This document shows positions 36,012-46,106 of a stretch of DNA of 64,000 bases, in pieces. The stretch covers positions 1 through 64,000 of the forward strand of contig NZ_ATUJ01000012.1 of NCBI RefSeq assembly GCF_000420145.1. The letters are read 5' to 3'. Source of the DNA: Paracoccus zeaxanthinifaciens ATCC 21588 (lineage in GTDB: Bacteria > Pseudomonadota > Alphaproteobacteria > Rhodobacterales > Rhodobacteraceae). Under the pieces are notes generated by a model. The model did no database searches. It had not been told where the DNA came from and saw nothing but the letters and a program-made list of their open reading frames with translations. The first letter of the stretch is position 1; each line of letters begins with the position of its first letter. The position numbers were made by a program, and so were the translations under genes.

Positions 36012-37268
36012 TTGGCAAAGCCGGGCGGCGACATGGCGCGGAAGGGCGCATTGCAATTGATCCAGGGCGTGCGCGACGGGCGCAGTCTTGCCGACCAGCA
36101 GGGCAGGTTGTCGAAGCTGCCCGTGGCCGAGCAGGCACGCGCCGCAAGGCTTGCGGCCGAGACGCTGCGCCACCAGGGCCGCGCCGATCGCGTGATCGCG
36201 GGGCTGGTCGCGCGCAAGCCCACCCCGCAGGTCATGGACGTGCTGCGCCTGGCCGTGGTCGAGATGCTGGAACTGGGCGCCCCCGCCCATGGCGTCGTCG
36301 GTGCCGCGGTCGATCTGACCCGCACCCTGGGCAAGCGCGGGCAGTCCGCCGCGGGCATGGTCAATGCCGTGCTGCGCAAGGCGGGCGCATACCAGGGCTG
36401 GGCCGACCTGCCGCCGCAGGAACTGCCGGAATGGCTACGCGGGCCGCTGTCGATGGCCTATGACGCGGACACGCTGACCGCGATCGAGGCCGCGCACCAG
36501 GCGGGCGCGCCCCTCGACATCACGCCGAAACCCGGCGCCCAGCCCTTCGAGGGCGCGGAACCCCTGCCCACCGGATCGTGGCGCGTGGCGGGTCCGGCGC
36601 AGGTCTCGACCCTGCCGGGCTTCGACGCGGGCGAATGGTGGGTGCAGGATGCGGCCGCGGCCCTGCCCGTGCGCCTGCTGGCCCCGCAACCGAACGAGAC
36701 CGTCGCGGATCTGTGCGCGGCACCGGGCGGCAAGACCATGCAGATCGCCGTCAGCGGGGCGCAGGTCGTCGCGGTGGACGTGAACGAGCATCGCCTGAAG
36801 CGCCTGCACCAGAACCTGGAACGCTGCGGGCTGACGGCCACCGTCGTCACCGCCGACGCGCTGGAATGGCGCCCCGACGCGCCGCTGGACGCGGTGCTGC
36901 TGGATGCGCCCTGCAGCGCGACCGGCACGATCCGGCGCCATCCCGACATGCCCTTCATCCGCGACGGGCACGGCATCGCCGAACTGATCGAGCTGCAGGC
37001 CGCGATGATCGATCACGCGCTGTCGATCCTGCGCCCCGGCGGGCGGCTGGTCTTCGCGACCTGCTCGCTGATCCCCGACGAGGGCGAGGTCCAGGTCGAC
37101 GAGGCGCTGGCCCGCCATCCCGGCCTGACCGTGGAGCGCCCCGACATCCCCGGCATCGACCCCGACTGGATCACGGACGAGGGCGGCATCCGCCTGCGGC
37201 CCGATCACTGGGCGGATCGTGGCGGAATGGACGGCTTCTACATGGCGCTTCTGCGAAAGCCCGCCTGA
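36012..37268 (+). CDS. rsmB: 16S rRNA (cytosine-C5)-methyltransferase RsmB-like
   Basis: A 418-residue RNA methyltransferase. An N-terminal NusB-like helical domain (1-130) precedes the Rossmann domain. The SAM site is CAAPGGKTMQIA near 235, and the two catalytic cysteines are in DAPCSATGTIRRH near 300 and FATCSLIP near 350. I chose TTG at 36012 because GAAGGAAAG is well spaced upstream. An ATG at 36033 is the alternative and has a poorer ribosome site. The next gene is purH. Confidence 0.92.
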   Translation: MAKPGGDMARKGALQLIQGVRDGRSLADQQGRLSKLPVAEQARAARLAAETLRHQGRADRVIAGLVARKPTPQVMDVLRLAVVEMLELGAPAHGVVGAAVDLTRTLGKRGQSAAGMVNAVLRKAGAYQGWADLPPQELPEWLRGPLSMAYDADTLTAIEAAHQAGAPLDITPKPGAQPFEGAEPLPTGSWRVAGPAQVSTLPGFDAGEWWVQDAAAALPVRLLAPQPNETVADLCAAPGGKTMQIAVSGAQVVAVDVNEHRLKRLHQNLERCGLTATVVTADALEWRPDAPLDAVLLDAPCSATGTIRRHPDMPFIRDGHGIAELIELQAAMIDHALSILRPGGRLVFATCSLIPDEGEVQVDEALARHPGLTVERPDIPGIDPDWITDEGGIRLRPDHWADRGGMDGFYMALLRKPA

Positions 37269-37338
37269 GGCGGTCACGATGCTGGACCTTCGGCGCGGGC
37301 TTCGGTAACTGGGCGGCACATCCAGACATGAGGCTGCC

Positions 37339-38940
37339 ATGACCCGTCCCGCCGAATCCCGTCAGGTCCTGAAACGCGCGCTCATCTCGGTCTCCGACAA
37401 GACCGGGCTGATCGACTTCGCCAAGGCGCTGGAGGCACGGGGCGTCCAGATCCTGTCGACCGGCGGCAGCGCCAAGGCCATCCGCGAGGCGGGCGTCGCC
37501 GTCACCGACGTGGCCGATGTCACCGGATTCCCGGAAATGATGGACGGCCGCGTCAAGACGCTGCACCCCAAGGTGCATGGCGGCCTGCTGGCACTGCGCG
37601 ACAATGCCGACCACGTCGCGGCGATGGAGGAACACGGCATCGGCGGCATCGACCTCCTGGTCGTGAACCTCTATCCGTTCGAGGAGACGGTCGCGAAGGG
37701 CGCCGAATACGACGACTGCATCGAGAACATCGATATCGGCGGCCCCGCGATGATCCGCGCCGCCGCCAAGAACCACGGCTTCGTCACGACCATCGTGGAC
37801 GTGCAGGACTATGACGCGCTGCTGGCCGAGCTGGACGCGAACGAAGGCGCGACCACCCTGCCCTTCCGCCAGCGCCAGGCCCAGATCGCCTATGCCCGCA
37901 CCGCGGCCTATGACGCCGCCGTCAGCACCTGGATGGCCGGCGCCATCAACGAGGATCAGCCCCGCCGCCGCGCCTTCGCGGGCACGCTGGCCCAGGGGCT
38001 GCGCTATGGCGAGAACCCGCACCAGTCCGCCGCCTTCTACGTCACCGGCGAGGAACGTCCGGGCGTGGCCACCGCGAAGCAGTGGCAGGGCAAGGAGCTG
38101 TCCTACAACAACATCAACGACACCGATGCCGCCTTCGAGCTGGTAGCCGAGTTCGACCCCGCCGAGGGTCCGGCCTGCGCGATCATCAAGCATGCCAACC
38201 CCTGCGGCGTGGCCCGCGGCGCGACCGCGCTCGAAGCCTACAAGCGGGCCTTCGACTGCGACCGCACCTCGGCCTTCGGCGGCATCATCGCGCTGAACGG
38301 CACGCTGGACGGCGCCACGGCGGAAGAGATCGCGGGCATCTTCACCGAGGTCGTCATCGCACCCGATGCCGACGAGGACGCCAAGCGCATCTTCGCCGCC
38401 AAGAAGAACCTGCGCCTGCTGACCACGGGCGGCCTGCCCGACATCCGCGCGGGCGGCACCGCCTTCCGCCAGGTCGCAGGCGGCTTCCTGGTCCAGGGCC
38501 GCGACAACGGTCACGTCACCATGTCCGACCTGAAGATCGTGACCGAGCGTCAGCCCTCCGAGGCGGAACTGGCCGACCTGCTGTTCGCCTGGACCGTCGC
38601 CAAGCACGTGAAATCGAACGCCATCGTCTATGCCAAGGACCGCGCCACCGTGGGCGTCGGCGCAGGCCAGATGAGCCGGGTGGACAGCACCCGCATCGGT
38701 CGCCGCAAGTCCGAGGACATGGCCGAGGTGCTGGGCCTGTCCGAGCCGCTGACCAACGGCGCGGCGGTCGCATCGGATGCGTTCTTCCCCTTCGCCGACG
38801 GCATCGAGGCCCTGGCCGAGGCCGGTGCCCGCGCGGTCATCCAGCCCGGCGGCTCCATGCGCGACGCCGAGGTGATCGAGGCCGCGAACCGTCTTGGCCT
38901 GGCCATGGTCTTTACCGGCCAGCGGCATTTCCGCCACTGA
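37339..38940 (+). CDS. purH: Bifunctional AICAR transformylase/IMP cyclohydrolase
   Basis: A 533-residue enzyme catalysing the last two steps of IMP synthesis. The MGS-like IMP cyclohydrolase domain ([15 protein letters not shown]) covers the first 190 residues. The AICARFT domain has the catalytic [19 protein letters not shown] and the C-terminal [16 protein letters not shown] plus FTGQRHFRH. The length is normal. Its TGA overlaps the lspA ATG. Confidence 0.97.
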   Translation: MTRPAESRQVLKRALISVSDKTGLIDFAKALEARGVQILSTGGSAKAIREAGVAVTDVADVTGFPEMMDGRVKTLHPKVHGGLLALRDNADHVAAMEEHGIGGIDLLVVNLYPFEETVAKGAEYDDCIENIDIGGPAMIRAAAKNHGFVTTIVDVQDYDALLAELDANEGATTLPFRQRQAQIAYARTAAYDAAVSTWMAGAINEDQPRRRAFAGTLAQGLRYGENPHQSAAFYVTGEERPGVATAKQWQGKELSYNNINDTDAAFELVAEFDPAEGPACAIIKHANPCGVARGATALEAYKRAFDCDRTSAFGGIIALNGTLDGATAEEIAGIFTEVVIAPDADEDAKRIFAAKKNLRLLTTGGLPDIRAGGTAFRQVAGGFLVQGRDNGHVTMSDLKIVTERQPSEAELADLLFAWTVAKHVKSNAIVYAKDRATVGVGAGQMSRVDSTRIGRRKSEDMAEVLGLSEPLTNGAAVASDAFFPFADGIEALAEAGARAVIQPGGSMRDAEVIEAANRLGLAMVFTGQRHFRH

Positions 38941-39629
38941 TGGCCGCGCCGCGACAGGGCGCCGCCGGAACGGGCGGCACTTTCGGTCGGCCCATGCGCC
39001 TTGTCGCATGGGTCGCCACGGTCATCTTCCTGATCGATCAGGCGCTGAAATACTGGGTGGTCCATGTCCTGAACCTGGACCGCATCCGCGAATACGACCT
39101 GCTGCCTCCATGGCTGAACCTGCGCATGGCGTGGAACCAGGGCGTGAATTTCGGGCTGTTCTCGTCGGGGCAGGCGACGATGCGGTGGGTGCTCGTGGGC
39201 ATCGCGCTGGCGATCTGCCTGTGGGTCTCGGTCTGGGTGTGGCGCGCGCGGCTGGGCCGCTTCGCGCAGGTCTCGGCGGGGCTGCTGATCGGCGGGGCGC
39301 TCGGGAACGTGATCGACCGCATCCTCTATGGCGCGGTGGCCGATTTCCTGAACATGTCGCTGCCGGGCTGGCAGAACCCCTACAGCTTCAACGTGGCCGA
39401 CATCGCGATCTTCGCAGGCGCGATCGGGCTGGTGCTGATGCCGCAGAAACCGGCGGACGACGGCGCGAAGCCGCAACCCGCCCCCAAGGCGCGCCGCAGC
39501 GCCACGCCCGCGCGCGCACCCAAGCCCGCCGACGATTTCCGCCCCCAGCCGCGACAGGGCGACCTGTTCCGCGACGCGGGCCGCAAGCCCGCGAAACCGA
39601 CGCGTGACGGCAACGGAAAATCCCGCTAG
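38940..39629 (+). CDS. lspA: Lipoprotein signal peptidase with C-terminal tail
   Basis: A 229-residue aspartyl protease that removes signal peptides from prolipoproteins. Four membrane segments are seen, with the catalytic aspartates Asp135 (VADFLN) and Asp154 (FNVADIAIF). After residue 170 a proline-, lysine- and arginine-rich tail of about 60 residues continues, longer than in E. coli LspA (164 residues). The start at 38940 is coupled to purH; ATG 38994 would give a more standard N terminus. The BamF-like lipoprotein gene follows directly. Confidence 0.93.
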   Translation: MAAPRQGAAGTGGTFGRPMRLVAWVATVIFLIDQALKYWVVHVLNLDRIREYDLLPPWLNLRMAWNQGVNFGLFSSGQATMRWVLVGIALAICLWVSVWVWRARLGRFAQVSAGLLIGGALGNVIDRILYGAVADFLNMSLPGWQNPYSFNVADIAIFAGAIGLVLMPQKPADDGAKPQPAPKARRSATPARAPKPADDFRPQPRQGDLFRDAGRKPAKPTRDGNGKSR

Positions 39630-39660
39630 AACGGGCGAAACGGGCAGAAGGATGCACCAG

Positions 39661-40167
39661 ATGCGCAAGGCGTCGCTGATCTTGGGAATGGCCGCGATGA
39701 TGGCCCTGACCGCCTGCGCGGGCGGCTCCAAGCTGAACAATTTCCGCAAGGTGCAGTCCGGCCCGGACGAATTCGGCATCCTTCCGACCAAGCCCCTGTC
39801 GATGCCGCCCGACCTGGCGGTGCTGCCCCAGCCGACGCCCGGCGGCGCGAACATCACCGACCCCACGCCCAAGGGCGACGCGGTCGCGGTGCTGGGCGGC
39901 AACCCCGCCCGCCTGGCCGACCAGGGCGTCGCCGCAGCTGACCAGGCGCTGATCGCCCATGCGACGCGCCAGGGCACCGATCCCGCCATCCGCGAGGATC
40001 TGGCCCAACGCGACGCGCGCTGGCGCGAACGCAACGGCCGCCGCCTGATCGAACGGATCATCGGCTCCTCGGTCTATCAGCGCGCCTACGAGGACGTGTC
40101 GCTGGATGCCGAGGCCGAGCAGGTCCGCTGGCAGCGTGCGGGCGCCATCACCTCGACCGCACCCTGA
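39661..40167 (+). CDS. DUF3035 lipoprotein, BamF-like outer-membrane assembly subunit
   Basis: A 168-residue lipoprotein with lipobox MALTAC (Cys19). The region [25 protein letters not shown] resembles the N-terminal segment of BamC (PDEF...PLxxPPD), which contacts BamD. In alphaproteobacteria such DUF3035 proteins have been described as BamF in the BAM complex. The C-terminal part is a charged helical region. The ATG at 39661 is better spaced from AGAAGG than the one at 39652. Confidence 0.78.
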   Translation: MRKASLILGMAAMMALTACAGGSKLNNFRKVQSGPDEFGILPTKPLSMPPDLAVLPQPTPGGANITDPTPKGDAVAVLGGNPARLADQGVAAADQALIAHATRQGTDPAIREDLAQRDARWRERNGRRLIERIIGSSVYQRAYEDVSLDAEAEQVRWQRAGAITSTAP

Positions 40168-40260
40168 CCCCACGACCCTTGCACATTCGCGCGAGGGTGG
40201 CTTGCGCGAGCGACCTCTGACGGGCCAAGTTCCGCCCAGCAAGAGGAGGTCGCACCACCG

Positions 40261-41655
40261 ATGCGTTGCTTGGCACACCGCCCCCGTCCCGTCACCGCAG
40301 CCCTTCTGGCCGCGCTGACCCTGTCGCCCGTCATCGCCGCCGCGCAGGACGCCGAACCCGTCGCCCAGCCCGCGGGCATCACCCATTTCACGCTGCCCAA
40401 CGGGCTGGAAACCGTGGTCATCCCCGACGACCGCGCCCCGGTCGTCGTCCAGATGGTCTGGTACCGCATCGGCGCCGCCGACGAGGTTCCGGGCAAGTCC
40501 GGCATCGCCCATTACCTGGAACACCTGATGTTCAAGGGGACCGACAAGCTGGCTCCGGGCGAATTGTCGAAGACCGTCACCGCGAATGGCGGCAGCGACA
40601 ACGCCTTCACCTCGTGGGACTTCACCGCCTATTTCCAGCGCATCGCCAGCGACCGCCTGCCCCTGATCATGGGGATGGAGGCCGACCGGATGCAGAACCT
40701 GTCGATCTCGGACGACGACTGGCAGGCCGAGCGCAAGGTCGTGCTGGAGGAGCGGGCGCAGCGCGTGGACAGCGACCCCGCCGCCCTGTTCCGAGAGGAG
40801 ATGAACGCCATCCTCTATGACAACCACCCCTATGGCCGCCCGATCATCGGCTGGCGGGACGAGATCGCGGCCCTGACGCTGGACGATGCCAACGCCTGGT
40901 ACGACGAACACTATGCGCCGAACGAGGCCGTGCTGGTCATCGCGGGCGATGTCACCCCCGAACGCGCCCGCGAACTGGCCGAGGAACATTACGGCCCGAT
41001 CCCCGCATCCGACGACGCGGCCCCCCGCATCCGCCCGCAGGAACCGCAAAAGCAGACCGACCGCCGCATCACCATGTCCGACCCCCGCGTCGCGCAGCCC
41101 CGCTTCAGCCGCGCGATCCTTGCACCCGAACGCGACCCCGGCGACCAGCGGCAGGCCGCCGCGCTGACGGTCCTGTCGGAGCTGCTGGGCGGATCCACGC
41201 AGACCTCGTTCCTTGCGCGTGAACTGATGCTGTCGGGCAAGGCGCTGTGGGTGGGCGCGAATTACGACGGGCTGTCGCTGGACGATACCGAGTTCACCAT
41301 CTCGATGGTGCCCGCAAACGGCCAGGATCCCGAACAGGCCGAGGCCGATCTGGACGCCGCGCTGGACAAGTTCGTGAAGGACGGCATCGATCCCGCCGAC
41401 CTGGACCGGGTGAAGACCCGCATCCGCGCCGCGCAGGTCTATGCCCGCGACAGCGCGCATGGCCGCGCCTACGATTACGGCCAGGGCCTGTCCGTGGGCC
41501 TGGGCGTCGATGACGTGTCGGAATGGCCCGACATCCTGGGTTCCGTCACCGAGGACGAGGTGATGGAGGCCGCGCGGCTGGTACTGGACGGCCCCGGCCA
41601 CGTGACCGGCTGGCTGCTGCCCGAGAAACCCGAGGAACCGGAGGTGCAGAAATGA
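40261..41655 (+). CDS. Catalytic M16 zinc metallopeptidase (exported)
   Basis: A 464-residue periplasmic peptidase. A signal peptide covers about residues 1-28. The inverted zinc motif HYLEH is at 84-88 and the third ligand Glu lies near 165 (ERKVVLEER). Pitrilysin/MPP-like domain structure follows, with PYGRPIIGW. It probably pairs with the next protein as an active/inactive heterodimer, the usual arrangement for pitrilysin-like two-gene operons. GAGGAGGT gives a strong ribosome site. Confidence 0.93.
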   Translation: MRCLAHRPRPVTAALLAALTLSPVIAAAQDAEPVAQPAGITHFTLPNGLETVVIPDDRAPVVVQMVWYRIGAADEVPGKSGIAHYLEHLMFKGTDKLAPGELSKTVTANGGSDNAFTSWDFTAYFQRIASDRLPLIMGMEADRMQNLSISDDDWQAERKVVLEERAQRVDSDPAALFREEMNAILYDNHPYGRPIIGWRDEIAALTLDDANAWYDEHYAPNEAVLVIAGDVTPERARELAEEHYGPIPASDDAAPRIRPQEPQKQTDRRITMSDPRVAQPRFSRAILAPERDPGDQRQAAALTVLSELLGGSTQTSFLARELMLSGKALWVGANYDGLSLDDTEFTISMVPANGQDPEQAEADLDAALDKFVKDGIDPADLDRVKTRIRAAQVYARDSAHGRAYDYGQGLSVGLGVDDVSEWPDILGSVTEDEVMEAARLVLDGPGHVTGWLLPEKPEEPEVQK

Positions 41656-42956
41656 TCCGCGCCGCATTCGCCGCGCTTCTGGCGCTGATGGCCCTGCCTG
41701 CCCATGCCACGCAGATCGACCAGGTCACCTCGCCCGGCGGGATCGAGGCGTGGCTGGTCCAGGATGACAGCATCCCCTTCGTCGCGCTGGACATCCAGTT
41801 CAAGGGCGGCGCCAGCATGGACGCCGATGGCAAGCGCGGCGCCATCAACCTGATGACCGGCCTTCTGGAGGAAGGCGCGGGCCAGCGCGACGCCACCGCC
41901 TTTGCCCGCGCGGTCGAGGATCTGGGCGCGCGCCTGTCCTTCGACGCCAGCGACGACACGCTGTCCATCGGCTTCCAGGCGCTGTCCGAGAACCGCGATC
42001 AGGCCGCCGACCTTCTGGCACAGGCGCTGCGCGAACCCCGCTTCGACGACACCGCCGTGGAACGCGTCCGCTCGCAGGTGCAGGCGATCATCCGGTCCGA
42101 GGCGACCGACCCGAACAGCATCGCCGCCAAGGAAATGGCCGCGCAGGCATGGGGCGACCACCCCTATGCCACGTCGATCAACGGGACGGCCGAAAGCGTC
42201 GCGGCCCTGACGCGGCAGGATCTCGTGCAGGCCAAGAACCGCGTCCTTGCGCGCGACCGCGTGGTCGTGGGGGCCGCCGGCGACATCACCCCCGAGGAAC
42301 TGGGCCCGCTGCTAGACCGCATCCTGGGCGGGCTGCCCGAAAAGGCGACCGCGCCCCTGCCCGACAAGGTCGAACCGCAGCTGACGGGCGGCGTCAGCGT
42401 GATCGACTGGGACAGCCCGCAGACGGTGGTGTCCTTCGCGGGGCCGGGGCTGGCCATCGACGATCCGGACTATTTCGCGGCCTATGTCGCGAACCACATC
42501 CTGGGCGGCGGGGGCTTCAGCTCGCGCCTGATGACCGAGGTGCGCGAGAAGCGCGGCCTGACCTATGGCGTGGGGACCGCCCTTGCGCCGGGGCTGTTCG
42601 GCGATACCTGGCGCGGCGGCATGGCCGGATCGAACGCCACCACCGCGCAGGCGATCGACCTGATCCGCGCCGAATATGCCCGCATGGCCGAAGGCGGCGT
42701 CACCGAGGCCGAGCTGACCGACGCCAAGACCTATCTGACGGGAGAATACCCGCTGCGCTTCGACGGCAATTCGCGCATCGCCTCGATCATGGCGGGGATG
42801 CAGCTGATGGGCTTTGCGCCCGACTACATCGACACCCGCAACGACCGGGTCGAGGCCGTGACCGCGGATGACGTCGCGCGCGTGGCGGCCCGGATGCTGG
42901 ACCCCGATGCGCTGCGCTTCGTGCTGGTGGGCCGCCCCGAGGGCATCGCGGAATAA
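41652..42956 (+). CDS. Non-catalytic M16 partner protein (exported)
   Basis: A 434-residue protein of the same fold with a signal peptide ending AHA. At the position of HxxEH it has INLMTGLLEEGAG, so zinc ligands are missing, but the C-terminal Arg/Tyr pair in EVREKRGLTYGVG, which binds substrate in the partner, is present. This is the pattern of the inactive subunit of heterodimeric M16 peptidases. The ATG overlaps the preceding stop as ATGA. Confidence 0.92.
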   Translation: MIRAAFAALLALMALPAHATQIDQVTSPGGIEAWLVQDDSIPFVALDIQFKGGASMDADGKRGAINLMTGLLEEGAGQRDATAFARAVEDLGARLSFDASDDTLSIGFQALSENRDQAADLLAQALREPRFDDTAVERVRSQVQAIIRSEATDPNSIAAKEMAAQAWGDHPYATSINGTAESVAALTRQDLVQAKNRVLARDRVVVGAAGDITPEELGPLLDRILGGLPEKATAPLPDKVEPQLTGGVSVIDWDSPQTVVSFAGPGLAIDDPDYFAAYVANHILGGGGFSSRLMTEVREKRGLTYGVGTALAPGLFGDTWRGGMAGSNATTAQAIDLIRAEYARMAEGGVTEAELTDAKTYLTGEYPLRFDGNSRIASIMAGMQLMGFAPDYIDTRNDRVEAVTADDVARVAARMLDPDALRFVLVGRPEGIAE

Positions 42957-42961
42957 CAGGC

Positions 42962-42998
42962 CCCGCGGCGCGAAGCTCTGGCAGTTTGGCGCCGCGGG
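42962..42998 (+). terminator. Hairpin between the M16 genes and mutL
   Basis: CCCGCGGCGC (42962-42971) pairs perfectly with GCGCCGCGGG (42989-42998) across a 17-base loop. No T run follows, so termination would be weak or Rho-assisted. It fills most of the 60-base gap. Confidence 0.4.
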
Positions 42999-43016
42999 CA
43001 TTAGGTTTCGGGGGCC

Positions 43017-44849
43017 ATGAACGAACACGCCCCCCAGGACGGCCACCAGACGCGCCCCGTCATCCGACAGCTGGACGAGAACACCGCCAACCGCATCGCG
43101 GCGGGCGAGGTGGTCGAACGCCCCGCATCCGCCGTCAAGGAACTGGTCGAGAACGCGCTGGACGCGGGCGCGACCCGCATCGACGTCGCGATCGAGGAAG
43201 GCGGCAAGCGCCTGATCCGCGTCACCGACGACGGCTGCGGCATGACGGGCGACGACCTGCCGCTGGCGCTGTCGCGCCACGCCACCAGCAAGATCGACGG
43301 TACCGACCTTCTGGCGATCCGCAGCTTCGGCTTTCGTGGCGAGGCTCTGCCCTCGCTCGGGGCGGTGGGGCGGCTGACGATCACGTCGCGGGTCCAGGGC
43401 GGCGACGGCGCGCAGATCCGGGTCGAGGGCGGGCGCATCGCCCCCGTGCGTCCGGCGGGCGCGAATTGCGGCACGGTGGTCGAACTGCGCGACCTGTTCT
43501 TCGCCACGCCCGCGCGGCTGAAATTCATGCGCACCGACCGCGCCGAGACGCAGGCCGTGGCCGACGTGATGCGCCGCCTTGCGATGGCCGAACCCTATGT
43601 CGGCTTCCGCCTGACCGCCGATGGCCGAGAGATCTTCCGCACCGATGCCGAACAAGGAGAGCTGTTCGGCGCGCTGACCATGCGCCTGACCCGCATCATG
43701 GGCCCCGAGTTCACCGAGAACGCCCTGTCCATCGACGCCGAACGCGACGGGATCGCCCTGACCGGGCTGGCGGCGCTGCCGACCTATTCGCGCGGCGCGG
43801 CGGTGGCGCAGCATCTCTATGTGAACGGGCGTCCCGTGCGCGACAAAGTGCTGAGCGGCGCATTGCGGGCGGGTTACATGGACGTGCTGGCCTCGGGGCG
43901 CTATCCAGCGGCGGTGCTGTTCCTGAACTGCGACCCGCAGCTGGTCGACGTGAACGTCCACCCCGCCAAGGCCGAGGTGCGGTTCCGCGACGGCCAGTCC
44001 GCGCGCGGCCTGATCGTGTCGGCGCTGCGCCACGCGCTGGCGGGCGCCGGTCACAGGGCATCGTCCACGGTGGGGGATGCGACGCTGGCGGCGTTCCAAC
44101 CCGAACAGGCCCCCCCAGCCGCGCAACGCGCATGGCGGCCCGACACGCCCTCGGACGCGGCGATCCGCGCCTCGCTGGACCTGCAGGCCCCGGTGGAACA
44201 TCGCGATCCGGGCTTTGCCGAGGCGCCCTCGGGCCGCTACGAGGAACCGTCCGAGCAGCCGGTCGCGGCCCCCCTTGGCGCGGCGCGGGCCCAGATCCAC
44301 GAGAATTACATCATCGCCCAGACCGAGGACGGCATGATCGTCGTCGATCAGCATGCCGCGCATGAACGGCTCGTCTATGAACGGCTGAAGGCGCAGGCCG
44401 CCGAACACGGCATCCGGTCCCAGGCCCTGCTGATCCCCGAGGTGATCGAGCTGTCCGAGGGCGATGCGCAGCGCATCATGTCCATCGCCGACGAGCTGGC
44501 GGATCTGGGGCTGGTTCTGGAACCCTTCGGCAGCGGCGCGGTGGCGCTGCGCGAACAGCCCGCCATGCTGACGCGGCTGGATGCCAAGGCGCTGATCCGC
44601 GATATCCTGGACGACCTGGCCGACCAGGGCAGCTCGGACAGGCTGCGCGGGCGGATCGACGCGGTGCTGTCCTCGATGGCGTGCCACGGCTCGGTCCGGT
44701 CGGGCCGCCGGATGAGCGCGGACGAGATGAACGCCCTGCTGCGGGAAATGGAGCGCACGCCCCGGTCGGGCCAGTGCAATCACGGCCGCCCAACATGGGT
44801 GAAGCTGCGCCTGACCGATATCGAGCGGCTGTTCGGCCGCAGCGGTTAA
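43017..44849 (+). CDS. mutL: DNA mismatch repair protein MutL, endonuclease type
   Basis: A 610-residue protein. The GHKL ATPase has ELVENALDAGA near 40-50, DDGCGM, and GFRGEALPS. The C-terminal domain contains DQHAAHERLVYE from residue 444, an exact DQHA-x2-E-x4-E nickase motif, with AC(H)GS and QCNHGRP supplying further metal ligands. It should nick the newly made strand itself, as in bacteria lacking MutH. Its stop overlaps that of the convergent dehydrogenase gene by 4 bases. Confidence 0.96.
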   Translation: MNEHAPQDGHQTRPVIRQLDENTANRIAAGEVVERPASAVKELVENALDAGATRIDVAIEEGGKRLIRVTDDGCGMTGDDLPLALSRHATSKIDGTDLLAIRSFGFRGEALPSLGAVGRLTITSRVQGGDGAQIRVEGGRIAPVRPAGANCGTVVELRDLFFATPARLKFMRTDRAETQAVADVMRRLAMAEPYVGFRLTADGREIFRTDAEQGELFGALTMRLTRIMGPEFTENALSIDAERDGIALTGLAALPTYSRGAAVAQHLYVNGRPVRDKVLSGALRAGYMDVLASGRYPAAVLFLNCDPQLVDVNVHPAKAEVRFRDGQSARGLIVSALRHALAGAGHRASSTVGDATLAAFQPEQAPPAAQRAWRPDTPSDAAIRASLDLQAPVEHRDPGFAEAPSGRYEEPSEQPVAAPLGAARAQIHENYIIAQTEDGMIVVDQHAAHERLVYERLKAQAAEHGIRSQALLIPEVIELSEGDAQRIMSIADELADLGLVLEPFGSGAVALREQPAMLTRLDAKALIRDILDDLADQGSSDRLRGRIDAVLSSMACHGSVRSGRRMSADEMNALLREMERTPRSGQCNHGRPTWVKLRLTDIERLFGRSG

Positions 44850-46039
44850 CCTTCGGGCGTCACCCGGATCAGGCGACCGTCATCATGGTCGGTGATCAGG
44901 ACGATGGCCCCGTCCGGCGCGACCTCGATCTCTCGAACGCGGCCCACGCCCTGCAGGTGACGCGCCTCGCCGGTGACCTCGTCGCCCTCGATCCGCAGGC
45001 GGTGGATGGATTGCGACTGCAGCCCGCCCAGCAGCGCCTGCCCCTGCCATTCGGGGAACATCGCGCCGTCATAGAACGCCATCCCGCTGAGCGCGGGCGA
45101 CGGGTCCCAGTAATAGACGGGCTGGTCGGTCCCCTCGACCTGCGTCGCCCCCATCTGCGCACCGTTGTAGTTGGTGCCATAGGTCGCCAGCGGCCAGCCG
45201 TGATTCTCGGCCTGCTCGATCAGGTTCAGCTCGTCCCCGCCGCGGGGACCGTGTTCGGACATCCACACGCGCCCGTCCGGGCCCATCGCCGCGCCCTGGA
45301 TGTTGCGGTGCCCGATGGACCAGATCTCGGGCAGCCAGCCCTCGACGCCCGCCCCTGCCGGGGCGCCGTCGGATGCGCGGATGCGGACGACCTTGCCCAG
45401 GGTGGTCTGCGGGTCCTGCGCCAGCTGGCGCGGTTCGGGGTCGGACCGTTCGCCCAGGCCCACCAGGATGTGCCCCTGCCCGTCATGGACGATGCGCGCG
45501 CCGAAATGCTTGGTCGAGGCCCAGGCGGGGTGCTGCTGCCAGATGCGTTCGACCTGCTCCATCCGGGTGCCGTCATCCGACAGGATGCCGGTGGCGACGG
45601 CGGTGGCGTTCCTGCCGCCCTCGCGCGGTTCGGCATAGGTCCACCAGACGCGGCGCGTCTGCGCGAAATCCCCGGCGACCGAGACGTCGTGAAGCCCGCC
45701 CTGATCGCGGGCATCCACCTGGGGCAGCCCCTCGATCGGGGCCGACAGGCTGCCATCCGCACCCACGATGCGCATCCGGCCCGGGCGTTCGGTGACAAGC
45801 CAGCTGCCATCCGGCAGACCGGCCAGACCCCAGGGATGTTCCAGCCCCTCGGCCAGGACCTGCATCTGCAGTTCCGGTCCCTGCGGCAGCGCGGGGGCGC
45901 GGGTCTGGGCCGCGAAGGCGGGCGACTGGTCATAGGCCCGCCCGTTCGGCGCGCCGTCGAAGTAATCCTGCGCGCAGGCGGCGGTGGCCAGCAGGCTGGC
46001 GGCGGCAAGCGTCAGGGACGCGGATCTGGGGACGGGCAT
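44846..46039 (-). CDS. PQQ-dependent aldose sugar dehydrogenase (YliI/Asd-like)
   Basis: A 397-residue exported six-bladed propeller. The signal peptide ends near residue 23 (ATAACAQ; possibly a lipobox). EHPWGLAGLPDGSWLVTERPGRMR, GGLHDVSV, GHRNIQGAAMGPDG and SEHGPRGGDELN are the signatures of soluble PQQ aldose dehydrogenases, the latter two contributing PQQ and calcium ligands. It oxidises sugars to lactones in the periplasm. PQQ synthesis genes are not in the window. GGAGGAGATACG fixes the start. Confidence 0.9.
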   Translation of the reverse strand: MPVPRSASLTLAAASLLATAACAQDYFDGAPNGRAYDQSPAFAAQTRAPALPQGPELQMQVLAEGLEHPWGLAGLPDGSWLVTERPGRMRIVGADGSLSAPIEGLPQVDARDQGGLHDVSVAGDFAQTRRVWWTYAEPREGGRNATAVATGILSDDGTRMEQVERIWQQHPAWASTKHFGARIVHDGQGHILVGLGERSDPEPRQLAQDPQTTLGKVVRIRASDGAPAGAGVEGWLPEIWSIGHRNIQGAAMGPDGRVWMSEHGPRGGDELNLIEQAENHGWPLATYGTNYNGAQMGATQVEGTDQPVYYWDPSPALSGMAFYDGAMFPEWQGQALLGGLQSQSIHRLRIEGDEVTGEARHLQGVGRVREIEVAPDGAIVLITDHDDGRLIRVTPEG

Positions 46040-46106
46040 CGTATCTCCTCCGGTCGGATGCTTGACAAGGGAACCCGTCGCCCGCGAAAACGTTCCGCGC
46101 GGCCCG

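Noticed and set aside
41652-42956. Second active M16 protease
   Set aside because: The HxxEH motif is absent, so it is called as the non-catalytic partner.
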